A stretch of 64,000 nucleotides of DNA from Nocardioides pocheonensis (GCF_003725535.1 NZ_RJSF01000005.1:1-64000); one strand, 5' to 3'; shown: positions 24,669-33,602, counted from the first letter of the stretch. Numbers and translations: made by a program. Notes: generated by a model not told the origin, from the letters alone.

Positions 24669-25166
24669 TCAGGGCCGATAGACCGTCTGCGAGTGAGGGT
24701 CCTTGCCGAACGCGATCACCTTCGCCGGCGCTACGACGTAGACCCACGGCCGACTGCCGTCGCCGTCGGTGAAGCCCTCGTCGTCGGCGTCCCACGCCCA
24801 GTCATCGCCGTACTTGCGCAGCCACGCCTCGGCGAGCGGCCGGAGGCGCTCGCGCCCGGTGACCCGGTGCGCGGTCCCCTCGACCACGACGTCGGTGCCT
24901 GACTTCCAGCCATTGCTGCCGGTCGTCACGGCCACGAGTGGCGAGTGCTCCAGGTTGAGGTGCTTCTGCTCACCGACGCCGGTGCAGAACGCAAACTGCC
25001 CGTCGCTCCAGACACCGACCAGCGGGGTCACGTGCGGGCGTCCGTCGGACCGCACGGTGGTCAGCCAGTAGAGCTGCGCCTCATCGAGCAGCGCGTCGAT
25101 TGACTCCCATGAGGGTGCGGTGGCCGCGGGGTCACTGAAACGGATGTCGATCTTCCCTGTCGTCAT
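24669..25166 (-). CDS. Pyridoxamine 5'-phosphate oxidase-like FMN/F420-binding protein
   Basis: A 165-residue split-barrel protein of the PNPOx-like group: ALLDEAQLYWLTTVRSDGRPHVTPLVGVWSDGQFAFCTG (in parts, ~25-65), KHLNLEHSPLVAVTTG, and VVVEGTAHRVTG, ending WVYVVAPAKVIAFGKD. This group binds FMN or F420 and includes reductases of unknown substrates. The first two residues after the start (MTTGKIDIRF) are followed at once by the domain, so the ATG at 25166 is good. Both the next gene and this one start in the same short region and are divergent. Confidence 0.88.
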   Translation of the reverse strand: MTTGKIDIRFSDPAATAPSWESIDALLDEAQLYWLTTVRSDGRPHVTPLVGVWSDGQFAFCTGVGEQKHLNLEHSPLVAVTTGSNGWKSGTDVVVEGTAHRVTGRERLRPLAEAWLRKYGDDWAWDADDEGFTDGDGSRPWVYVVAPAKVIAFGKDPHSQTVYRP

Positions 25167-25291
25167 GCTGTTGTCGACCAGCGCTCGGCCGTGAACTCAT
25201 CGGTCATCCACCCACGTTAAGGGCTCGCGCAGGCGGCAGGTCGTCCTCTGGCACGAGCCCTGCGCACACCACGGTGTGCCACGATGCGCTG

Positions 25292-25660
25292 GTGTCGATG
25301 GCTGATGGTCAGACGTTGCGGCTGCTCGAGGGCCGGTACGTGCTGCAGCGCCTGGTGCCGGACGTCGAGGTCGCCGATGACGGCGAGGTGCTCGCGGTCG
25401 TGCACGGCCCTGACGGCGGAGCGTGCATGCGACGCCAGGACGAGGCCGCCGACGCGTGGGCGGCGTTGTGGAACGGCGACGAGGCGCATCCGCCGGACGC
25501 GACCGGCATGCTCGCTGCGGTCGTGGCACCTCTCGCCGCAGGCAAGGTGCCTGTCTGGGTCGCCGCCAGCTTCGACGGCGACGTCGTGATGATCCCGGAT
25601 GATCGGCTGGATGAGGCGTCTGAGCTGCTACGCCGGGCCGGTCACCGGATCGTCGGCTGA
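25292..25660 (+). CDS. Hypothetical protein
   Basis: A 122-residue protein (120 if the ATG at 25298 is used) with alternating strands and helices: LRLLEGRYVLQRLVPDVEV, DGEVLAVVHGPDGGACMR, a helical DEAADAWAALWNG, then MLAAVVAPLAAGKVPVWVAASFDGDVVMIPDDRLDEASELLRRAGHRIVG (in parts). The C-terminal half resembles ACT-like DUF proteins in which VPVWVASSFDGDVVL is common. I cannot name the family with certainty. CACGAT six bases before the GTG may be the -10 element of a leaderless message. Confidence 0.65.
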   Translation: MSMADGQTLRLLEGRYVLQRLVPDVEVADDGEVLAVVHGPDGGACMRRQDEAADAWAALWNGDEAHPPDATGMLAAVVAPLAAGKVPVWVAASFDGDVVMIPDDRLDEASELLRRAGHRIVG

Positions 25661-25663
25661 CGA

Positions 25664-26473
25664 CTAGCGGGCGGAGGCAATCGGCTCGAGGCCCGCGGTC
25701 AGCTCCTCGAGCTCGTCTGCGCTGAGCACGTCGTACGCCGGCGCTGCCAGTTCATCGGTGAGCGTTTCGATCCGCTCCCTGGTCTCCCGGCCGGCAGCGG
25801 TGAAGCCCCCGGTGCCGTCCACGAGGCCGCGCCCGCGCAGCCCGTCGATCACGGCGGCCAGGTGTGCGCTGGGCAGGTGGGAGATCCGGCCGAACTCCTC
25901 CGCCTTCTGCCCGAGGGCGAGAGCCATGAGGACGTGGGCCTCGGTGCGACCGATGTCGTGAGCGACGAGGGCGGCGTTGTGCCCGTCCCCCCGGTGCTCG
26001 CGCAGAAGGTTCGCCGCGTGCCAGAGTCGGGCCACCGGCTCCTCGGGTACGACGAGCGCCCGGTGCGCGGCGTACAGGATCCGGCCCTCGGTCGGCGCAC
26101 TGACGGCCGCTCGGGTGGCGAGCTCGGCGACTCGCGCCAGACCGGTGGACTCGGCGATCTTCCCGATCCTCTGTCGCAGCGCGGCAGCGCTGGCCCGCTC
26201 GCGAACGACGATCGCCTGTTCCGGGGTGACCTTTCCCCAGACCCAGGGGATGTGGCGTGCCACCTCACCGGCGGCGAAGTTGTAGAACACCGCGTCCACC
26301 ACCTCTGCCGGGACCAGGCCCAGCGGCGCGGCCCGTCCCGCGAAGTATCCGTCCCAGTAGTTGCGCATGCCCAGGGCCAGGAACGCCTGGTTCACCGCAT
26401 CGGAGAAGGTGACCGTGGCGATCGGCTCGATGAGCTCGAACATCCGGTGGATATGGGCCTGCGAGTGTGTCAA
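25664..26473 (-). CDS. SCO6745-family helical protein
   Basis: A 269-residue protein resembling the SCO6745 family of actinobacteria: HIHRMFELIEPIATVTFSDAVNQAFLALGMRNYWDGYFAGRAAPLG (in parts, ~8-52), a VVDAVFYNFAAGEVARHIPWVWG segment (in parts), then a largely helical body with LRGRGLVDGTGGFTAAGRETRERIE, which looks like a winged-helix end. The function is unknown; similar proteins often sit alone. It is convergent with the hypothetical gene with a 3-base gap. The ATG at 26473 is accepted because AGGAGATGTCCGTTGAC-type purines lie upstream. Confidence 0.75.
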   Translation of the reverse strand: MTHSQAHIHRMFELIEPIATVTFSDAVNQAFLALGMRNYWDGYFAGRAAPLGLVPAEVVDAVFYNFAAGEVARHIPWVWGKVTPEQAIVVRERASAAALRQRIGKIAESTGLARVAELATRAAVSAPTEGRILYAAHRALVVPEEPVARLWHAANLLREHRGDGHNAALVAHDIGRTEAHVLMALALGQKAEEFGRISHLPSAHLAAVIDGLRGRGLVDGTGGFTAAGRETRERIETLTDELAAPAYDVLSADELEELTAGLEPIASAR

Positions 26474-26561
26474 CGGACATCTCCTGCGGTCACGGCGGCG
26501 CCCCTCGTGGACGGTCTGTCACGTCAGCCACGAACGACGCGCACCGAATACGACATCGCGT

Positions 26562-27593
26562 TCAGCCAGCGGCTCCTGGACGAGCGAGCGCATGTCGGGT
26601 GGCACTGACGCGGGCGGCCTCGAGGACGTCCGCTGTCGCGACGGCGTCGGTGGCGTTCACCGGTGGCGGTCCCTCGCCGCGCACGGCTCGGGCGAAGGCC
26701 GGGTAGAACGTGTCCCACGCACCACGGGCGAGTGTGACCGGTGCGGACGTCGACGCCGTGTGGATGCGGTCGAGCTCGGAGGGCGCTTCCACACCCCAGG
26801 TGTCGGTGGTCGACGGCGTCGCGCCGGTGACGAGCAGACCCTCCTGGGTGTCTGCTGTCGTGACGACCAGGGACGCGGTCGTACCGGTGACCCGGAACCG
26901 CGGCCCGGGGGCGTGCTGGCTCCAGCTGCCCCACAGGTGGGAGATGGCGCCGTTGGTGTGCCTCAGGGCGACGAAGACGTCGTCGTCGAGCCCGGTCTCG
27001 CGGATCATGTACTCGGCGTACACGTCCTCCACCGGTCCCAGCAGAACGAGTGCCTGGTCCACGAGGTGCGCTCCGAAGTCGAGCAGAGTGCCACCGCCCG
27101 ACCGTCCCGGGCCCCTGCCAGGGGCGTACCTCTCGAATCGCGACTCGAACCTCCGCACGTCGCCCAGGGACCCATCCCCGACGAGGTTCCGCACCGTGAG
27201 GAAGTCGGAGTCCCACCTGCGGTTCTGGTAGGGGCTCAGCGTCACTCCGCGCTCGACTGCGAGCGCGACGCTGCGGCGTGCGGCCTGCGGATCCAGGCTG
27301 AACGGCTTGTCGCAGACCACCGACAGGCCCAGCGCGATGGCCTTGTCCGTGAGGTCCGAATGGGTGTCGGCCGGCGTGGAGATGGCCACGGCCTCGGCGC
27401 CGGCGTCCGCCAGGGCCGTGAGGGAGTCGAACGTGTCGAGGCCGGGATGGTCGGCAGCCACGAGCTCGCGGCGCTCGCTCGACGTGGTGACCACGCCGAG
27501 GAACTCACACTCCCGCGCGGAGGAGATCAACGGCGCGTGGAAGTACCTGCCCCCGAAGCCATAACCCACCAAACCGAACTTGACCGGGTCCAT
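26562..27593 (-). CDS. Gfo/Idh/MocA-family NAD(P)-dependent oxidoreductase
   Basis: A 343-residue sugar/cyclitol dehydrogenase-type protein. The N-terminal Rossmann fold carries KFGLVGYGFGGRYFHAPLI (~5-23) with the G-x-G-x-x-G-type loop, AISTPADTHSDL at ~73-84 and CDKPFSLDP (~97-105) with the catalytic Lys of the E/DKP motif. The C-terminal domain includes GGGTLLDFGAHLVDQAL (~168-184), whose His is the usual second catalytic residue. The substrate is likely a polyol, inositol or sugar derivative. Start: ATG at 27593, after GAGGAG on the minus strand; frames upstream are unrelated. It appears monocistronic. Confidence 0.88.
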   Translation of the reverse strand: MDPVKFGLVGYGFGGRYFHAPLISSARECEFLGVVTTSSERRELVAADHPGLDTFDSLTALADAGAEAVAISTPADTHSDLTDKAIALGLSVVCDKPFSLDPQAARRSVALAVERGVTLSPYQNRRWDSDFLTVRNLVGDGSLGDVRRFESRFERYAPGRGPGRSGGGTLLDFGAHLVDQALVLLGPVEDVYAEYMIRETGLDDDVFVALRHTNGAISHLWGSWSQHAPGPRFRVTGTTASLVVTTADTQEGLLVTGATPSTTDTWGVEAPSELDRIHTASTSAPVTLARGAWDTFYPAFARAVRGEGPPPVNATDAVATADVLEAARVSATRHALARPGAAG

Positions 27594-27919
27594 CCGTGTC
27601 AGTCTCCTCGAGCGAAGGGTCACTCCCCGTTGCGGTGCGCGAACCCCGCTTGCCGCCCTCACCCTACGAGAGCAGGGAGCGGTTCCAGCTCAGGCAGAGG
27701 TCCATCGTCATGTCCTCGAGACGTCGATGAGCTGTGGGGCAACCGGCGGTCGTCCTGGCCGCATCACGGCGAATCTACCGGGGGTGCGATCCACACGTTC
27801 GGATCTGACTCCGCCGAAGGAAGGTCACTCGGGTGTCGGATCCGGAGCGGCTCGTTCGTGGTGAGAGCAAGGGCGTGACAACACCGTCGCGTCATGAAGA
27901 ATCGCACCAAGGAGGAACG
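27594..27919. other. Intergenic region between divergent genes, no gene seen
   Basis: This 326-base stretch between the divergent Gfo/Idh/MocA gene and the DHFR-like gene has no plausible coding frame by family similarity. It probably carries both promoters. A GTGACA-type -35 followed by an AT-richer CATGAAGAAT around 27870-27902 could serve the plus-strand gene. No repeat, hairpin or RNA structure stands out. Confidence 0.4.
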
Positions 27920-28480
27920 ATGTCCCTGTCCGTGCTCGACATGTCCGTCTCGGTCGACGGCTTCGTCGCCGACGTGAACGACTACCTGGGTGGTGAGGAC
28001 GGCGAGCGGCTGCACGCGTGGGCCGACTCACGGGACCCGTCGCGGCCGGTCAAGCAGTTCGAGGACGAGTGGAGCGCGGCCGGAGCGATCCTCGCCGGCC
28101 GCCGGACCGCAGAGCTCATGGATCACTGGGGTGGTTCGCACGGTGGCGTGCCGATCTTCGTGCCCAGTCACCGTCCGCCGCCTCCGGCCGCCCGCTGGGG
28201 GTACCCCTTGGTCACCTACGTCGCCGACGGCATCGCGAGCGCCATGGAGCAGGCTAAGGCCGCAGCGGGCGGCAAGGACGTGCAGGTCCGTGGCGCCAAC
28301 GTCGCGCAGCGAGCCCTCGAGGCCGGCGTCCTCGACGAGATCCAGATCCACCAGATCCCGGTCCTGCTCGGCAACGGTCGCCGGCTCTTCGACGTTCTGC
28401 CGGCGGAGATCGAGCTCGACATTCGCCACGTGATCGACACCCCCGAGGCGACCCACATCCGCTACCGGGTTCGCCGCTGA
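27920..28480 (+). CDS. Dihydrofolate reductase-family (RibD C-terminal-like) protein
   Basis: A 186-residue DHFR/RibD_C fold protein: SVLDMSVSVDGFVADVND at the start, then GAILAGRRTAELMDHWGG (~52-69), VPIFVPSHRPPPPA, then KDVQVRGANVAQRALEAGVLDEIQIHQIPVLLGNGRRLF (in parts), with the usual PVLLGxGxRLF motif. It is a different, shorter subgroup than the gene at 17549-18166 and likely an NADPH-dependent reductase of unknown substrate. AAGGAGGAACG precedes the ATG at 27920, a near-perfect ribosome binding site. The upstream frame to 27833 is ignored for this reason. Confidence 0.9.
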   Translation: MSLSVLDMSVSVDGFVADVNDYLGGEDGERLHAWADSRDPSRPVKQFEDEWSAAGAILAGRRTAELMDHWGGSHGGVPIFVPSHRPPPPAARWGYPLVTYVADGIASAMEQAKAAAGGKDVQVRGANVAQRALEAGVLDEIQIHQIPVLLGNGRRLFDVLPAEIELDIRHVIDTPEATHIRYRVRR

Positions 28481-28505
28481 GTCGACGCGCCCAGCTCGGG
28501 ACGCG

Positions 28506-29219
28506 TCACTTGAGTGCGGGGCGACGTCTTCGAGCTTGAACGCCGATCACCACGAGGACCACCACGATGGTCAGGAGCGTGGAGTAGTGGTCGACCCGGC
28601 GGACGACATCCACGGCGGGCTTGCCGATGGTGTAGCCAAGGCCGACGACGGGGCCGACCCAGAGCACTGTGCCGAGGAGGTCCAGCGCCAGGAAGGTGCG
28701 CAGACGCATCCCCGACAGCCCCGCGGCCGCGTAGATCAGCACCGTCGGTAGCGGAAGGTAGTAGGCCAGCACGACGCCCGCTGAACCGTACCTCTCGGCC
28801 ATGCGCTCGAGCCGGACCGCACGTGCCTCGCGTTTCGCCCGTGCGCGTGGCGAGGAACCGCTGCCCAGGAGGAGGTGCAGTGCACGGTCGCCCCACCGTC
28901 GCCCCGCCCACCAGAAGACCCAGTCGAAGATCATCGTGGCGGGCAGAGCGGCCGCCACGGCGAACCAGAGCGGCAGCTCTCCCAGCCGACTGCGTGCACC
29001 GACGGTCACCTCGGCCAACGTCGACCCGCTGAGGATCTCCAGCAGCAACGGGTGCGACCCGATCAGCGCCGGCACGAGCGGCCACAGTGCGAGCGAGTAC
29101 GCCAGGTAGATGCCGAGCAGGAGCGCGATCACTTTGTCCGCCCGTCCGGCGGTCTGACCCCAGGGTGCGCGCACCGTGGGTGACTCCTGCGGGTCCGGGC
29201 CATCCGTTGCGAGCCTCAT
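28506..29219 (-). CDS. DedA/VTT-domain membrane protein
   Basis: A 237-residue membrane protein. A charged N-terminal segment (1-27) is followed by helices at ~28-52, a re-entrant-like LGELPLWFAVAAALPATMIFDWVFWWAGRRWG (in parts), then RLERMAERYGSAGVVLAYYLPLPTVLIYAAAGLSGM (in parts), where R..G......Y.LP matches the DedA/SNARE-associated (VTT) signature, and two final helices. DedA proteins are linked to phospholipid flipping and membrane homeostasis (family knowledge). The stop at 28506 is convergent with the DHFR-like gene. The start at 29219 lies next to the non-coding flank of the IS110 element. Confidence 0.82.
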   Translation of the reverse strand: MRLATDGPDPQESPTVRAPWGQTAGRADKVIALLLGIYLAYSLALWPLVPALIGSHPLLLEILSGSTLAEVTVGARSRLGELPLWFAVAAALPATMIFDWVFWWAGRRWGDRALHLLLGSGSSPRARAKREARAVRLERMAERYGSAGVVLAYYLPLPTVLIYAAAGLSGMRLRTFLALDLLGTVLWVGPVVGLGYTIGKPAVDVVRRVDHYSTLLTIVVVLVVIGVQARRRRPALK

Positions 29220-29289
29220 CCAGACGAGTGTCCCACCCGTGACGTAGGACCCGCACGACGTCAGGCGTCGAGGGGCTGCCGGCTGGCGG

Positions 29290-29550
29290 CGGAAGGACTG
29301 TGAGGATCGCCAACGCAGCCTGACGGTGATGGGCTGTGGGTTGGTGACTACGGGTGTGACCCCCGGAATGACTGGCCTTGGTGCCTTAGTGCGACATGTC
29401 CACTCGTGGTTGCCGGCCCCGGCCCGGTTGGAGGAGCTGGCCTGATCAGGAGCTTGACCACCTGGCGTTAGAGGCGCCGGATGTGTCTCATCACAGTCCT
29501 GCCGAACCTCCGTCCCGGACCGGAACCACGTCCCGTCCAGCGAAGGAGAG
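29290..29550 (+). ncRNA. Candidate IS110 bridge RNA region
   Basis: IS110-group elements encode a guide (bridge) RNA in the non-coding DNA upstream of the transposase (family knowledge). Here the 5' flank can fold into stems, for example CGGG/CCCG near 29351-29368 and AGCT..CCTGATCAGG..AGCT near 29435-29455. No target/donor loop could be matched to the ends because the ends are not fixed. Boundaries are a guess. Confidence 0.35.
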
Positions 29551-29555
29551 AACGC

Positions 29556-30617
29556 ATGACCAGTCTGACCGATCTACGCGACGTGGTCGATGTCGTCATC
29601 GGCGTCGACACCCACGTCCACACCCACTCCGCTGCTGTGGTCGACACCGCGACCGGTGGCGTCCTCAACGAGATCACTGTCGAGGCGACAGCCCAGGGCT
29701 ATGCCGAGCTCGTGGCGTTTGCCAACAACCACGCCACGTTGCGGGCCTGGGCGATCGAAGGGACCAGTGGCCACGGCGCGGGCCTGAGCCGTCACCTGCT
29801 GGAGGCCTCGGAGATCGTCATCGAGTTGGACCGCCCGAAGCGGTCTGCGCGCCGCAACGGTGCGAAGTCCGATCCGCTCGATGCGATCCGGGCTGCGCGT
29901 GAAGCGATGTCCCGACCCAAGTTGGGGACCCCGCGCAGCGGGGGCGAACGCCAAGCCCTGTCGGTGCTCTTGGCTGCTCGCCGCTCGGCGATCAACGCCT
30001 CCACCGAGGCCCAGCTGCAGGTCTTCAGCCTGGTCATCGCCGCACCCGAACCCATCCGTGCCCGGTTCCGTGGGCAGAAGCTTGCCGCGATGCTCAACAC
30101 CGCCGCGGGCCTGCGGGTGCACGCCTCCTGGGACGTGGAGACGACCAGCACGGTCGTGGCGCTGCGGACCTTGGCTCGTCGCGCGCACGCGATGTTGAAG
30201 GAAGCACGTGAACTGCAGAAGGCGATCCTGGCCATCATCCGCAGCTGGCGACCCGACCTGCTCGAGGAGTTCGGCGTCGGACCGATCGTCGCCGCGACAG
30301 TGTTGTGCGCCTGGTCCCACCCTGGCCGGATCCACTCCGAGGCAGCGTTCGCGATGCTCGCCGGCGTGGCACCCATCCCTGCCAACAGTGGCCAAGTCAC
30401 CACCCGTTATCGACTCAATCGTTACGGCGACCGAAGCCTCAACACCGCCTTGCACACGGTCGTGCAGATCCGGATCCAGTACCAGCAAGCCACCCGCGAC
30501 TACGTCGCCCGCCGCACCGCCGAGGGCAAGACCAGCCGAGAGATCAAACGCTGCCTTGCCCGCTATGTCGCCCGAGACCTCTACCGCCTACTCGAAAACG
30601 GGGCCGCAGCTGCTTGA
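29556..30617 (+). CDS. IS110-family transposase (DEDD recombinase)
   Basis: A 353-residue transposase. The N-terminal RuvC-like DEDD domain shows Asp18 in VIGVDTH, Glu68 in WAIEGT, and Asp106/Asp109 in KSDPLDA. A helical linker spans ~125-230. The C-terminal Transposase_20 domain has EFGVGPIVAATVLCAW, AMLAGVAPIPANSG with the probable catalytic Ser278, and RYGDRSLNTALHTVV. All catalytic residues are present and the length is complete, so it may be active. GAAGGAGAGAACGC precedes the ATG at 29556. The base composition is slightly less GC-biased than its neighbours, consistent with transfer. Confidence 0.95.
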   Translation: MTSLTDLRDVVDVVIGVDTHVHTHSAAVVDTATGGVLNEITVEATAQGYAELVAFANNHATLRAWAIEGTSGHGAGLSRHLLEASEIVIELDRPKRSARRNGAKSDPLDAIRAAREAMSRPKLGTPRSGGERQALSVLLAARRSAINASTEAQLQVFSLVIAAPEPIRARFRGQKLAAMLNTAAGLRVHASWDVETTSTVVALRTLARRAHAMLKEARELQKAILAIIRSWRPDLLEEFGVGPIVAATVLCAWSHPGRIHSEAAFAMLAGVAPIPANSGQVTTRYRLNRYGDRSLNTALHTVVQIRIQYQQATRDYVARRTAEGKTSREIKRCLARYVARDLYRLLENGAAAA

Positions 30618-30629
30618 CGAAGCATAGGA

Positions 30630-30649
30630 GCGTCGCGCCCCGGCGACGC
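30630..30649. terminator. Hairpin after the haloalkane dehalogenase gene
   Basis: GCGTCGC, 6-base loop, GCGACGC: a 7-bp stem directly after the minus-strand dehalogenase stop (30651) and 12 bases after the IS110 transposase stop. It probably ends the dehalogenase transcript and would also stop read-through from the IS element. Confidence 0.55.
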
Positions 30650-30650
30650 G

Positions 30651-31544
30651 TCAGCGGGCGCCGCGCATCCAGTCCACGGTGCGGCGTGCGATCTCCGGGC
30701 CGGCGTCCTCCTGCACGAAGTGGCTGCCGGACAGGCGGGCGTGCGGCTGGTCGCGGGCGCCGGGCACATGCTGCTGGAGGGGGCCGTCGGCGCGGCCGAG
30801 GATGGGGTCGCTGTCGCCGAAGAGGGTGAGGAAGGGCTTCTCCCAGGCGCCGAGACGCGCCCACGCGGCCCGGTTGGCCGGCACGGCGGGGTCGTCGGGC
30901 GAGGTCGGCACCAGGCGCGGGAAGGCGCGGGCGCCGGCGAGGTGGCGACGGCTCGGGTACGGGGCGTCGTACGCCGCCCGCTCGGCCGGCGAGAGCGCGC
31001 GTTTCGTGCCGGTCGCGACGATCCGGCCGACCGGGAAGACCGGCGACCAGGTCGCGAAGGCACGCCAGACCCGGAAGGCGGGCGGGGTGCGCCGGTCGGC
31101 GGTCGGGAGGAAGCCGTTCGCGACCACGATCCGGTCGAACCGGTCGCCGTGCTCGGCGGCGAGGCGCAGGCCGAGCAGCGAGCCCCAGTCCTGGCAGATC
31201 AGCGTGATCCGGCGCAGGTCGAGCGCCTCCATCCACTCCCGCAGCCAGTCGACGTGGCCCTGGTAGGTGTAGTCGGAGAGCCGGGTCGGCTTGTCCGAGC
31301 GGCCGAAGCCGACCAGGTCGGGTGCGACCGCACGCAGCCCGGCCTCGGCGAAGACGGGCACCATGTGCCGGTAGAGGTAGCTCCACGACGGCTCGCCGTG
31401 CAGCATCAGCACGACCTCGGCGTCGCGCGGCCCCTCGTCGAGGTAGTGCACGCGCACGCCGTCGGCGAGCGTCACGTAGTGCGGCTCGAAGGGGTAGTCC
31501 GGCAGGTTCGCAAAGCGTTCGTCCGGGGTGCGCAGCAGGTCCAC
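30651..31544 (-). CDS. Haloalkane dehalogenase (alpha/beta hydrolase)
   Basis: A 297-residue alpha/beta hydrolase of the haloalkane dehalogenase type. It would cleave carbon-halogen bonds by hydrolysis. Seen: [13 protein letters not shown] (~49-61; oxyanion and halide region), nucleophile Asp119 in [12 protein letters not shown] followed by halide-binding Trp120, acid in LFGDSDPI (~240), and the catalytic His in [10 protein letters not shown] near 275. The Asp nucleophile instead of Ser distinguishes it from esterases. It starts with GTG at 31544, ten bases after the stop of the F420 reductase gene, with which it may be co-transcribed. The real substrate is unknown. Confidence 0.9.
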   Translation of the reverse strand: MDLLRTPDERFANLPDYPFEPHYVTLADGVRVHYLDEGPRDAEVVLMLHGEPSWSYLYRHMVPVFAEAGLRAVAPDLVGFGRSDKPTRLSDYTYQGHVDWLREWMEALDLRRITLICQDWGSLLGLRLAAEHGDRFDRIVVANGFLPTADRRTPPAFRVWRAFATWSPVFPVGRIVATGTKRALSPAERAAYDAPYPSRRHLAGARAFPRLVPTSPDDPAVPANRAAWARLGAWEKPFLTLFGDSDPILGRADGPLQQHVPGARDQPHARLSGSHFVQEDAGPEIARRTVDWMRGAR

Positions 31545-31554
31545 GGCCGGTCGC

Positions 31555-32241
31555 TCAGATGTCCGTGACGCGGACCCCGGCGTGCGCCTTGTAGCGCCGG
31601 TTGACGCTGATCAGGTTCGCGGTCAGGGCCTCGACCTGATGGGCGTTGCGGCGGCGGCCGGCGTACACGCCCCGCATGCCGGGCACGGTGTCGGCGAGCG
31701 CCTGGACCAGGTCGGTCGCCTCGCGCTCGTCGCCCAGCACCAGGACGTCGGTCTCGACCGACGTCACCTCCGGGTCCTCGAGCAGCGTGGCGCTGACGTT
31801 GTGGAACGCGCCCACGACCGTGCTCTCGGTGAGGATCGCCGCGGCCTGCTCGGTGGCGGAGCCCTCCTCGACCTTCAGCGCGTAGGCACCCTGCTTGTCG
31901 AAGCCGAGCGGGTTCACGCAGTCGACGACCACCTTGCCGGCGAGCGCCTGCTTCAGCGACTCGAGCAGCTGGTCGTGGCCCTCCCACGGCACGACGACGA
32001 GCACGAGGTCACCGGCCTCGGCGGCGCTCAGGTTGTCGGTGCCGGTGATCGCACCGCCCGTGGCTGCGGCGAGCTCGGCGCCGGTCGCCGCGCCCTTCTC
32101 CTGCGTGCGGCTGCCGATCACGACGGTCAGCCCGGCCTGGGCGAACCGACGGGCGAGCCCGCGGCCCTGGGGACCGGTGCCGCCGAGCACGGAGATGGTG
32201 AGGTTCTTCAGGTCGGGCACGGCGCTGTCTGCAGTGGTCAC
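31555..32241 (-). CDS. npdG: NADPH-dependent F420 reductase (F420:NADP oxidoreductase)
   Basis: A 228-residue enzyme that moves hydride between NADP(H) and coenzyme F420. Seen: the N-terminal NADP fold [24 protein letters not shown] (in parts, ~14-37), [11 protein letters not shown] (binding of the NADPH phosphate by Ser/Arg), [39 protein letters not shown], and [40 protein letters not shown] (in parts), diagnostic of the family. It starts with GTG at 32241, overlapping the regulator's stop by 4 bases; TACGCT 7 bases upstream suggests an additional leaderless promoter. It would supply F420H2 to enzymes such as the LLM protein at 36231. Confidence 0.92.
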   Translation of the reverse strand: MTTADSAVPDLKNLTISVLGGTGPQGRGLARRFAQAGLTVVIGSRTQEKGAATGAELAAATGGAITGTDNLSAAEAGDLVLVVVPWEGHDQLLESLKQALAGKVVVDCVNPLGFDKQGAYALKVEEGSATEQAAAILTESTVVGAFHNVSATLLEDPEVTSVETDVLVLGDEREATDLVQALADTVPGMRGVYAGRRRNAHQVEALTANLISVNRRYKAHAGVRVTDI

Positions 32242-33602
32242 GCGCCGTAGCGTACGGCCCCGGCCGTCGCCGCCGCCGCGAGAGCGCCAGCCACGTGAGA
32301 CGCCGCCTTCGTCTCGACGAGCCCGGCCGTCACGCGCAGGTGGTCGCCCCCGTTGCCGGACTCCTCCGGGCCGGGCGCCAGGAAGGGCGTGCCACCGGCC
32401 GCCCGGATGCCGAGCGTGGTCAGCTGCACGAGCGCGCCCCGCTCGTCGGCGACGGGGAGCCACAGGTTGATGCCGTCGGGCACGGCGAGCTCGATGCCGT
32501 GCTCGGCGAGGGCGGAGCAGAGGGCGGCCTGCCGCTCGGCGTACGTACGCCGGGCGACCTCGACCGCCGCCACCGAGGCCGGCTCGACGAGGAGGTCGAG
32601 GAGGATCGTCTGGAGCATCCGGGAGGTCCACCCTGCGCCGAGCATCCGGCGGGCCACCAGCCGGTCGACGAGCTCGCTGGGGCCGCCGAGCGCGGCGATC
32701 CGCAGGTCGGGGCCGTGCGACTTCGAGAACCCGCGGACGTGCATCACCTGGCCGGGGAGCCACCGGCCGAGCGAGACGTCCTCCCCCACGCTGATCGCCC
32801 CGGAGTGGTCGTCCTCGATCACGATCGCGGTCGACCGCGCGCGACGCACGGCACGGGCCAGGTCCTCGGCCCGGCGCGGCGACATCGAGACGCCGGTCGG
32901 GTTCTGCGCCCGCGGCTGCAGGACGATCGCGGCGGGCTTGCCCTTGAGCGCTCGGGTCAGGGACGCGACCGTGACGCCCTCGGCGTCCAGGTCGAGCGGC
33001 ACGATCTCGGCTCCGAGCACGTCGAGCATGTCCAGGAACGCCGGGAAGCCGGGGCTCTCGATCGCCACCCGGTCGCCGAAGCCGACGACCTGCTCGAGCG
33101 TGCGGACCACGGCGTCCTGGGCGCCGTTGACCACGGTGACCACCTCCGCCTCGAACGGCCAGGTCGAGGCGAGCACGTCACGCAGTTCCGGGAGCACCGG
33201 GGAGTCCTGGTAGACGTTCGTGTCCGCGGTCGGGCGCACCCGCCTCAGCGCCGGCGCGAGCGGGGGCAGCAGCGCCGGGTCGGGCGTGCCGCGCGAGAGG
33301 TCGAGCGGCAGGCCCTCGACGTACCCGACGAGACCTTGCACGCGCGGGCTGAGCCACGGCTTCGGCTCGGTGCGCACGAAGCTGCCGGCGCGGCCGCGCG
33401 ACTCGATCAGGCCGGCCCGACGCAACGCCTGCCAGGCCTCGCTGACCGTGGCGGGGCTGACGCCGAGGGTGGCCGCGACGTGGCGCACGGTGGGCAGCCG
33501 GTCACCGGGCGAGAGCTCGCCCTGGCGGATCTGCCGGGCCAGGGTGCCGGCGATGCCGCGCGGCGAGCGGTCGTCCAGATCTTCGAGCCTGGCCACCTTC
33601 AC
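32238..33602 (-). CDS. MocR/GabR-type regulator (GntR winged helix fused to aminotransferase class I domain)
   Basis: A 454-residue PLP-dependent regulator. Residues ~1-75 are a GntR winged helix (IAGTLARQIRQGELSPGDRLPTVRHVAATLGVSPATVSEAWQAL in parts). Residues ~90-454 are a fold type I aminotransferase domain with VNGAQDAVVRTLEQV, PRAQNPTG, IEDDHSG and the PLP lysine in RGFSKSHGPDLRIA. MocR/GabR proteins sense amino compounds through PLP and activate nearby catabolic genes. The GTG at 33602 is preferred because the divergent promoter lies upstream. The gene is divergent from the pyrimidine/hydantoin operon, its probable target, and overlaps npdG. Confidence 0.9.
   Translation of the reverse strand: MKVARLEDLDDRSPRGIAGTLARQIRQGELSPGDRLPTVRHVAATLGVSPATVSEAWQALRRAGLIESRGRAGSFVRTEPKPWLSPRVQGLVGYVEGLPLDLSRGTPDPALLPPLAPALRRVRPTADTNVYQDSPVLPELRDVLASTWPFEAEVVTVVNGAQDAVVRTLEQVVGFGDRVAIESPGFPAFLDMLDVLGAEIVPLDLDAEGVTVASLTRALKGKPAAIVLQPRAQNPTGVSMSPRRAEDLARAVRRARSTAIVIEDDHSGAISVGEDVSLGRWLPGQVMHVRGFSKSHGPDLRIAALGGPSELVDRLVARRMLGAGWTSRMLQTILLDLLVEPASVAAVEVARRTYAERQAALCSALAEHGIELAVPDGINLWLPVADERGALVQLTTLGIRAAGGTPFLAPGPEESGNGGDHLRVTAGLVETKAASHVAGALAAAATAGAVRYGA

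Larger units (their letters stand above)
29220..30629 (+). mobile_element. IS110-family insertion sequence (ends approximate)
   Basis: One transposase gene (29556-30617) flanked by a 336-base non-coding left region and a very short right region, the layout of the IS110 group, which lacks long terminal inverted repeats and usually makes no target duplication. The exact ends cannot be set without a second copy or an empty site; the left end lies somewhere in about 29220-29320 and the right end in about 30618-30640. It sits between the DedA gene and the haloalkane dehalogenase gene without visibly breaking either. Confidence 0.75.

Noticed and set aside
28484-28507. GACGCG...CGCGTC hairpin between the DHFR-like and DedA genes
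   Set aside because: Only 6 bp and overlapping the DedA stop codon; too weak to call as a terminator.
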